From Archivesica marissinica (Eukaryota; Mollusca; Bivalvia; Venerida; Vesicomyidae): a stretch of DNA of 64,000 nt. The DNA lies in NCBI GenBank assembly GCA_014843695.1, contig CM026398.1, forward strand, positions 16,418,664 through 16,482,663, read 5' to 3'. Below the pieces are notes generated by a model. The model did not search any database. It was not told where the DNA came from and was given only the letters and a program-made list of their open reading frames with translations. The translations under genes were made by a program, and so were the position numbers. Positions 1-10,000 of this stretch are shown piece by piece (position 1 is the stretch's first letter; the number at the start of each line of letters is the position of its first letter).

Positions 1-120
1 GTTGCCTCTTCTCTCTCCCTTGTGATGGATTCCATCAGGAATGAGGTCTCGAGAGTAATTAATATAAGTTGGAAGAATTTGTTTCGCAATTGAGCTAAAA
101 TATTCTTTTATAAACTAAAT
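1..120 (+). mobile_element. SINE family 3, 3' part cut by the window edge
   Basis: Matches the 3' two thirds of the tRNA-derived family whose full copy is at 12474-12715: CTCTTCTCTCTCC, GATGGATTCCATCAGGAATG, then TTTCGCAATTGAGCTAAAAT and the TATAAACTAAAT end. The tRNA-like head lies left of the window. Confidence 0.75.
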
Positions 121-155
121 CATATGAATGAAATTAATGCTTTTAGCATGTTTTA

Positions 156-401
156 TTAACCCTTAACCTGCCAATAACGACTAAAGTCGCTTTTGGAAAC
201 AGAATAGAGCCAGATCAGACAGCACAGAACGTGGCATCTGATCAGGCACTATGCTGTTTGCTATGCGGATAGTGGAGCTAAAATACTCATCTGAATAGCA
301 AACAACATAGATCCTAATCAGATGCGGCCTTATAACGCGGCTGATATGGATTTACGTTGTTTGCACATTCCATCCAATTTATTCGGCATGTTAAGGGTTA
401 A
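156..401. mobile_element. TTAA-CCC MITE, family P2
   Basis: Bounded by TTAACCCTTAA and GGGTTAA. The inside is partly self-complementary, around CTATGCTGTTTGCTAT and GCAAACAACATAGATCC. The same core recurs at 8750-8950, 11698-11904, 12390-12790 and 42418-42664. TTAA followed by CCC is typical of piggyBac-type ends; no transposase is encoded. Confidence 0.7.
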
Positions 402-641
402 AATTGCTGGAATAAAGAAACGGAATCTCGCAAACTGTGTATTTCTATTTTTTTTAAACGGGAATGTGACTTTAATAGGAAAAAGTGTGGCGTAAATATT
501 TGACTGAAGTAGCAACAAAATCAAACTGTTTTCAAACAAATGCAAAATGTAAACCACACAAACATCCCGATAAACAGATAGTCAATAATAACTCTACTTG
601 TTTTTAGCAGATTCTAATGTTTTCATTTCTTTATTTTGTAG

Positions 642-1047
642 TGTCCGCTGTAAACGTCGCAGCTTCACCTGTCAAACGGGAGACAAGGAATGCTTGACCG
701 CCCCTCTTTCACTCTCATACAACTTCCTCACCTTCCCGACAAACGTCAAAATTCCAACCGATCTATTTTCCATGTCGGGACCGTTTGCCCGAGAGAAGAG
801 CTTCCAGTGGTCTCTGAACATCACTAGCGCGTATTCCCGTAGGGCTGATGTCACTCCGGTCATGCAACAAGATTTTGATCTTAGAATTGGACAAAATAAC
901 GCAGTTGTATCGTTAGTTAATCGTATAGAAGGTCCGCAAGATGTGGAATTGATGCTTACTATGCAGATTACGGACATTTATTTGGGCTATACCGGCCATG
1001 CAATCTCGAGGATATATCTGTACATTACATCTGACAAAATCATCTAG
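642..1047 (+). CDS. Fibulin-1 C-type terminal exon (fibulin module)
   Basis: Terminal exon after a pyrimidine-rich acceptor ending TTTTGTAG at 641. The first base completes a split codon, followed by 134 residues and a TAG stop at 1045-1047. It opens with a cysteine cluster (VRC, FTC, KEC), followed by LSYNFLTFPTN and then DFDLRIGQ, EGPQDVELMLTM and the closing strand RIYLYIT. These match the layout of the fibulin C-terminal module; the 'SxxFPTN' stretch is characteristic of the C variant of fibulin-1. This module lies at the protein's C-terminal end. The open frame runs upstream of the acceptor, but that part is intron. Certainty is high for the fibulin module and good for C type. Confidence 0.83.
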
Positions 1048-4000
1048 TGCATTAGAACCAAGTACACAAATGGGAGGCCGTGGAACACAAAACTTCCACG
1101 GCATATTTGCAAGCGAACTGTGAGCTGTGATATGGGTGGTAAATGCCGTTTATTAATTGGACATCTGATAGATTTTACCGTCGAACCTGTTTATTGCACA
1201 CACTGCAAGTTGATACAACAAATTGTGGAAAAGTGGATATAACGAAACAGGAAAAATTAATTTAAACAACTGCATCACACCTGATTGTGAGTTTTGTTCT
1301 GTTTGGTACTGTATATACAACCCCTAGCTCTTTGTTATATATGATGCGGAATTACATGCATCATTATAATCAAATGATCAAAGCCTGGACATGAGACATT
1401 TTATATCTTCGATTAATGTCGTCTTTTAGTTGTACGATCTAGCCCGTATGCCATAATGCCAGCTTGCATGTAGTTGTATTAAAGAATTAATTTTCTATTT
1501 ACAGTTTTCTCTATTCTATCTGTTTCATTTGACACATATTTTTGAAGATCTAAAGCTTGAAAAAGACTGTTATACTATATTTACATCGCTATTACATTTC
1601 CTTCCATGAACTTCCTTCCACGTATATGCCCTGTTTGTATCTATTTTTGTATGGATTTCCTCACTAATGATATGCAAATGACATGCGCAATCTATGTTAT
1701 GGGCATGAGCAGTCGCAGTGTTGGGCAGTGTTTCATTGATATTCTTTGAATAATTAATGTAAATATGAATTTAGTATTTTCGGCCTACACACACTTTAAA
1801 TACACCCAATGTAGTTCATATCCCGATGGAAACTATTATCCCGCGATTTATTTCTTAATTATAGCGAGCTGTTGTAACAACAAAACATTCTAGTGTTTTA
1901 TCACAATGCACGTTTTCCGTGGACAGCATGTGGTAAACTTCAGTCATCTCGCATGACCTAGAGACACGTGTAAACAACCATGGCCAATCACAGTAAAATA
2001 AAATTTGTATAGAATATAGACTAAACTGACTGAGTTATTTCAATAAATTACTGTATATAACTTATCACAGAAGACAATTTGTTGTAGCGGTTTAGTTTAA
2101 TTTATACAAAATATCAACTTGATTGCGAAACAAGTTCTTACAACTTATATTAATCGCTCTCGAGACCTCATTCCTGATGGAATCCATCGCCACGAGGAAG
2201 AGAAAAGAGGCAATGTGGAATTTAAATGCCTTGCCTAAGGGCCCAATCGTAACGGCTCCAGCGGGGCTCAAACTCCTGGGCTTTCGCACCTGAAGCGAAC
2301 GCGCTACCGCTGTGCTATCACGACTTCCACCATGGATCAGTTTGCATAGGGTATATAGTGTCACTGTGTAGCTGCACCCAGGGCATTACCAGAAATACTG
2401 TGTACAATAGAGAGATCCATATTATGTTATGCTTTCCAATGAAATATAGAAATCTATCAGCGAAATAAAATGTGTTATTCCACTGATTCAAAGCAGTGGA
2501 ATAACACATTCTATTTCTCACTGGTTTGCATGTGTGGTACCTAGCCGCTGCATGTTGAAATGTTGTCTACGCGAACGTTTTCGGACTCAAAGCTGTCAAT
2601 GATGGCATGTGTGACGTATCTTGTGACGTAATTTATGATAGTATAAACTAGCGCCATTTAGCTCACGTTTACATCGTTTTCTATCATAAAAACACTTTTC
2701 AGCCTAAAATAAAAAGAAAATTTGTTTGTTTAAGTGAGTGATCGAATAATATTTCACTCTATATATTAATATTTGTAAGCTAGTCTTAGTTTATAAAAAA
2801 TTATTTTAGCTCGATTGCGAAACTTATATTAATCACTCTCGAGACCTCATTCCTGATGGAATCCATCGCCACGAGGGAGAGGAGAATAGGCATGTGGAAT
2901 TTAAATGCCTTGCCTAAGGGCACAATTGTAACGGCTCCAGCAAGGCTCGAACTCCGCGGGCCTTCTGCACATGAAGCAAACGCGCTACCACTGAGCTAGC
3001 ACGACTTTCAAGTAAGCTATTCTAAGGTAGCAACTACATCATCTTGAACTATGCCACCAGACTGGAATACCTAGCAACATTGTTACCAGCATGAAGGTTA
3101 TTATAGCATAAATCATAAATACAGTCAAACCTGTGTTAGTGGTCACCTCCATTAAGCAGCCAACCTGCATTAAGCAGCCAGTTTCCAGATTCCCACTATG
3201 TTGTTTTATTATACATTTGACCTCTATTAAGCAACCACCTGTGCTAGGCAGCCACTTTCTGCGACTCCCTTGGCTGGCTGCTTAAGACAGGTTTGACTGT
3301 ATTCATTTGCATTCACAGTTGTATTATTTTGATGATTTTATGAACTTTCTAATTAAAACATACCATACCCTACTCTATCTGAAGCTATTGTCTTATGGTT
3401 GATTTCTATCTTGTTGTTTGATGTAGACCATTCTAGTAGAAATTCTCATCATGTCAGACATTGCACTGAATACAGAGAGCTTATGTATATGAGTATGACA
3501 ATATGAAATCTGATTTAAAGCAGCCCTATATCGTATGAAATAAAAGATATTTGAAGAATTTGCAAATTTTACGTATGGGTAGCAATGCCGCTATGCATTC
3601 TTACATTATAATTTGCAAATTTTACGTATGGGTAGCAATGCCGCTATGCATTCTTACATTATAATTTGCAAATTTCGTATACAACCACACACAACAATTT
3701 ACGTATGGGTAGCAATCGCTATGCATTCTTACATTATAATCAAAACACAATTGCAAATTTTACGTATGGGTAGCAATGCCGCTATGCATTCTACATTATA
3801 ATTTGCAAATTTTACGTATGGGTAGCAATGCCGCTATGCATTCTTACATTATAATTTGCAAATTTTACGTATGGGTAGCAATGCCGCTATGCATTCTTAC
3901 ATTATAATTTGCAAATTTTACGTATGGGTAGCAATGCCGCTATGCATTCTTACATTATAATTTGCAAATTTTACGTATGGGTAGCAATGCCGCTATGCAT

Positions 4001-7000
4001 TCTTACATTATAATTTGCAAATTTTACGTATGGGTAGCAATGCCGCTATGCATTCTTACATTATAATTTGCAAATTTTACGTATGGGTAGCAATGCCGCT
4101 ATGCATTCTTACATTATAATTTGCAAATTTTACGTATGGGTAGCAATGCCGCTATGCATTCTTACATTATAATTTGCAAATTTTACGTATGGGTAGCAAT
4201 GCCGCTATGCATTCTTACATTATAATTTGCAAATTTTACGTATGGGTAGCAATGCCGCTATGCATTCTTACATTATAATTTGCAAATTTTACGTATGGGT
4301 AGCAATGCCGCTATGCATTCTTACATTATAATTTGCAAATTTTACGTATGGGTAGCAATGCCGCTATGCATTCTTACATTATAATTTGCAAATTTTACGT
4401 ATGGGTAGCAATGCCGCTATGCATTCTTACATTATAATTTGCAAATTTTACGTATGGGTAGCAATGCCGCTATGCATTCTTACATTATAATTTGCAAATT
4501 TTACGTATGGGTAGCAATGCCGCTATGCATTCTTACATTATAATTTGCAAATTTTACGTATGGGTAGCAATGCCGCTATGCATTCTTACATTATAATTTG
4601 CAAATTTTACGTATGGGTAGCAATGCCGCTATGCATTCTTACATTATAATTTGCAAATTTTACGTATGGGTAGCAATGCCGCTATGCATTCTTACATTAT
4701 AATTTGCATATTTATGTTCAATTAATAAACAGTGTTTTTTTGCGATAAAACAAACTCGAAAGTAGAACTTTCTGAGTCGGTCGGTCAAGCACTTGTTTAC
4801 AATCGGAACACATCGTCCGCACTTGTTTACATTCGGAATGCATCGTCCCCATTTGTCCCACGTTGTCTTTTTTAATTGAATTACTTGAGATGTCAATTCA
4901 TACCTCTGTTATCTAAGTCTTTAGGGACATGTCTACATTCCCGCGAGGGATTCGACATTAGAGGAAGATAGGTAGATAGTCTTTCATGTTCAGAATATGT
5001 TGACATTCCAACGTGCATTTCTACATCCGCTGTTGTTTCACGCATGCGCGCTGTGCGTGTTTACATTTCGTGTGTTGATAAACACATTTCGTTTGTTGAT
5101 AAACAATTCGCGTATACGATGGTGTATATTTATTGGATTTTTATCGTTTCTGAGCGACTATTTCGATTTTTGTAAACACACATATGTAAGTATTTATATT
5201 TTACCAAAAAACATCCTTTACCGTATTACGATGTAGTGCTGCTTTAAAGTTAATTGCACAAATCCAAATAAAGGAGGTTGAACTCGGTTTAAAGCCCCGT
5301 TATGCGTTTACTTGTGCTGCACAGAGAGGACGGATCGGACGGTTAGATATTGTGATTATTGTCTTATATTTTCATTTTTCAATAATAAAATATTACGGTA
5401 AAGTCAAATTTGGAAAATATGGCCATAAACGAATCTGAAAATACTATTTGTAAATTACCTCCTTTTTTGGGTATTTTTTAACAAAGTCACCAATAACTAT
5501 TTTAAATTACTAAAGTTAACACTAGGATAAATTTACATATGAATTCTAGTATTATCGTTTCCAACTGAATACAAAAAACACATAAAAGAGACTTGATTAT
5601 AATCAATGTCAAGTTACATATTCCATGGAATTGATCCACACAAAGTGCAAATGCTTCAAAAACGTTTATGTTTATTTATCGTCACTACTGGCTGCCCATA
5701 TGAGCGACGCCTCCTGAAGAGATTAGTCATTTTAGATTTGTGGAGGATAGTGCAATGATACAGACAGAGACCCATTCAAGAGTCTCCTCTGGTTCTTTTA
5801 TGTGCACAGTGTAAAGCACAGACACGAGACCTCGGTTTAATGTCCCATCTGAAAGATTTTATTAGGGTCAGCTGGGGGATCGAAACTGTGATCCCTGGAT
5901 TACCAGTCCAGCGTGTTACCACTGGACTACAGATCCTTCTGTAATCTCTCAATTCATTTAGATTTTGTTTTTATATCTTTCTTCCCATTAAAGGGACAGT
6001 ACTCCCAACTCTGAAGTGTACCTTGTCCTTGATTAACCCTTTCCTTCATAGAGATTTAGGTTAATATACTATTATATCTCCATACAAACGACATCCATTT
6101 AGCTATCATGCAGTGGATAAGTAGTCGCCATATCTATCCCACCTCCATAGATATTACTGGGACTTCATAGAGATTTAGGTTAATATACTTTTATATCTCC
6201 ATACAAACGACAGCCATTTAGCTATCATGCAGTGGATAAGTAGTCGCCATATCTACCCACCTCCATAGCTATTACTGGGATTACATGAGATTCTGGCCTT
6301 TATTATGAACATTGATTTGGCTACTACATTGTCAATGTATGTCGTATTGGTAATGGCATCAAGAAGTGCTTCTATGAGGGAATGGGCTATGTCTTCATCA
6401 AACTTACCTACACTGTTTATGTTTACATAGTTCTGGTAAGTGTGAGAACCAGCCAGATTGGGCGAGTAATTCCAGCCTTACATGCATTGTTCCTGATTTA
6501 GTAAAGCATAGGAAACTGAAAAGTTTCCAACTATAATTTTGAATTGTTGAAATCAAACTTGGCCTCCATGTTTTTGCCAAGTTCAATAACCAGTCGTATA
6601 AGGCCAGTAGCAAGAGTTATGGCCATTGAGTTAATGACCATTGTGTCTTATGGTATTTGTGATCAATTTTCATTTAATATGTGCTTACCAGGTTATAAAT
6701 ACAGTCAAACCTGTCTTAAGCAGCCAGTCAAGGGAATCACATAAAGTGGCTGCTTAACACAGATGGCTGCTTAATAGAGGTCAAATGTATAATAAAACAA
6801 AATATTGGGAATCTGGAAACTACTGACTGCTTAATACAGGTTGGCTGCTTAATAGAGGTGACCGCTAACACAGATTTGACTGTTTAATAGAGGTGCCCAC
6901 TAACACAGGTTTGACTGTTTAATAGAGGTGACCACTAACACAGGTTTGACTGTTTAATAGAGGTGACCACTAACACAGATTTGACTGTTTAATAGAGGTG

Positions 7001-10000
7001 ACCACTAACACAGGTTTGACTGTTTAATAGAGGTGACCACTAACACAGGTTTGACTGTTTAATAGAGGTGACCATTAACACAGGTTTGACTGTTTAATAG
7101 AGGTGACCACTAACACAGGTATGACTGTTTAATAGAGTTGACCACTAACACATGTTTGATTGTAGAGGTGACCACTAACACAAGTTTGACTGTTTAATAG
7201 AGGTGACCACTAACACAGATTTGACTGTTTAATAGAGGTGACCACTAACACAGGTTTGACTGTTTAATAGAGGTGACCATTAGCACAGGTTTGACTGTTT
7301 AATAGAGGTGACCACTAACACAGGTATGACTGTTTAATATAGTTGACCACTAACACATGTTTGATTGTAGAGGTGACCACTAACACAGGTTTGACTGTTT
7401 AATAGAGGTGACCACTAACACAGATTTGACTGTTTAATAGAGGTGACCACTAACACAGGTTTGACTGTACTGAACAAAAATAGAAACTTCCAAGTTGTAC
7501 ATATAGTATTTGTTGTATTAAAGAATTTACTGTTTAGTGGACTTAGATAGGCAATATTAGCATTGAGCTGTATTATATAGTATTTGTTGTGTTAAAGAAC
7601 TTACTGTTTAGTGGACTTAGATAGGCAGTATTAGCCTTGAGCTGTATTATATAGTATTTGTTGTGTTAAAGAACTTACTGTTTAGTGGACTTAGATAGGC
7701 AGTATTAGCCTTGAGCTGTATTATATAGTATTTGTTGTGTTAAAGAATTTACTGTTTAGTGGACTTAGATAGGCAATATTAGCATTGAGCTGTATTATAT
7801 AGTATTTGTTGTGTTAAAGAACTTACTGTTTAGTGGACTTAGATAGGCAGTATTAGCCTTGAGCTGTATTATATAGTATTTGTTGTGTTAAAGAATACTG
7901 TTTAGTGGACTTAGATAGGCAATATTAGCATTGAGCTGTATTATATAGTATTTGTTGTGTTAAAGAACTTACTGTTTAGTGGACTTAGATAGGCAGTATT
8001 AGCCTTGAGCTGTATTATATAGTATTTGTTGTGTTAAAGAACTTACTGTTTAGTGGACTTAGATAGGCAGTATTAGCCTTGAGCTGTATTATCAGGATTC
8101 TTGAATTTTATCGATTAGTTTGGCACCGTTAATAGTCGACAACGTGAAACTCGATTTGCACATGTATGCATGGTTTGACGTATCCCGTGTGGTGTTCGGT
8201 CAATTTGTTTTTTTTGTCTTAATGAAATTGTTGTCAAGTGAACAAAAAACGCTTCAAAATTTGTAAAAAACACGTCTTTTACATTGTAGCATTTATAGTA
8301 TTCCAAGAATACAAAGTAAATCACCCTTAACAGGCGATTGGCATGCTTGATGCTGCCATGGCAACAGAAGACGTTGCAAGGCATGTTGGGAGTTCTAGTG
8401 ATCCGAATGATATGAAAACTTCATGTAAGATTTCGAATGACAGAACGCACCAACGACTTGCCATGTCATGGACGTCCGTATGTTACAATGCGTGGTCAAG
8501 ACCGCTATATTATGAACACGCATTTGCACAATCGATTCCAAACTGCTACTGCTGTTAACACACCTGGGCTATATAGTTTTTATCCACTCGATCATTATTC
8601 CACCCTCACTTCAAGCAGGGCTCAATCTAGACTTGGGCGAAATAGTCGCCCTAGGGACCATGACTTCACCCTCGGGGGGGCACTTCTCCCTAAAAAAAAC
8701 ATTTTGTCCAGTAAGATACACTGGCATTGCTTCTATTCATATGTCCGATCTAACCCTTTGCACGCTAGCGGCAGATAAAATCACATTTGCAAACAGCATA
8801 GAACTATGCTGTTTTCGGATAGTGGAGCTAAAACATTTGGCTGAAGCAAACAACATAGATCCTGATCAGAAGCGGCGATATTCCATGGCTGATCTGGATC
8901 AATGTTAGTTGCAAATGTGATTTTATTTACTCATCAGGCAAAAGGGTTAAAGGTCATATTGTGTATTTTAACACTATTTTGTTGAAATTTATTAAATAAC
9001 ATATTTTAATGACACAATCGAGCGCTTTCTCCCAAAACATTCTTATGTAAAATGAGCCCTGGACATAGATAATACAAATGTAGTCGTGCAGACAATACAA
9101 TATTTTAAGAATACACTTTTATCTAATTTACAACGATTGTGAAACAAGCATTAACAACTTATATTAATCACTCTCATTGGCGCATATGAAAACATATGTA
9201 GTTATTTGTGTGGGATGAAACTGGAGTAGCCGGACATAGCCCACCTGTCCTATCTGGCAACCACCGTGCCATTACAAATGATCTGAGGATCGAACTTGGA
9301 TTGCATTGGTGAGAAGTGAGCGTGCTAACAACTCTATTTTATATCTATTTCATTATGCTTTCATCTCCCTAGCGATGTTGAAGTTGAATCGGATTCGATA
9401 CTGTGCAAGAAATTCTGCTGGCCGTACGATATCAATTGCCAGCACAATGAAACAACGTCCGTGTCCTACCAGTTTTTCTCGCTACCGACAATACCGAAGA
9501 TCGAACGCCCGGCGGTTCTGCTCAACATAACGGCACAAGGGTTTCTACTCATTCCTCAGATGTTTCTACATATCATCAGTGGCAACGAGGAAAATCTCTT
9601 TGATACGCAAGTTGAAGGAGACGTAGGTAAATGGCAAATTTGTGTATATATGTACCGGTAGCCGGTTTGTAGGCCATGCTGCATCGAGCCTACACCTGGC
9701 CTGGAGTCTGTATAAAGCTTTTCTATTTATCTCAAACTCAGTTTCGCGCTACTGATTGGTTCAGCTGAGAGTAAATCTCAATCAACCAATCAGATCACTT
9801 GAACTCAAAAGAGTTTTATAACCTCCTACCTAGGGTAAGTACATCTATACTCCTAATATTCTCTTTGTGGTGTATTTAAATGCCGTGTGTTAAGAAATTC
9901 AACATATTTAAATGGTGAAAAATATAAAAGATTTAACTCCATATTTTTTTTGGCGACCTGTACAGATGAATTACGCATAGTTCAACCGAATGTACAGCTT

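Noticed and set aside
672..977. - strand frame of 101 codons
   Set aside because: Antisense shadow of the fibulin C-type exon.
3557..4708. CRISPR array
   Set aside because: Regular repeats but no unique spacers; the whole 53-bp unit is repeated, and the setting is a eukaryotic genome.
8343..8908. Overlapping + strand frames of 71-113 codons
   Set aside because: Part overlaps the P2 MITE; the rest has no domain, and three frames compete.
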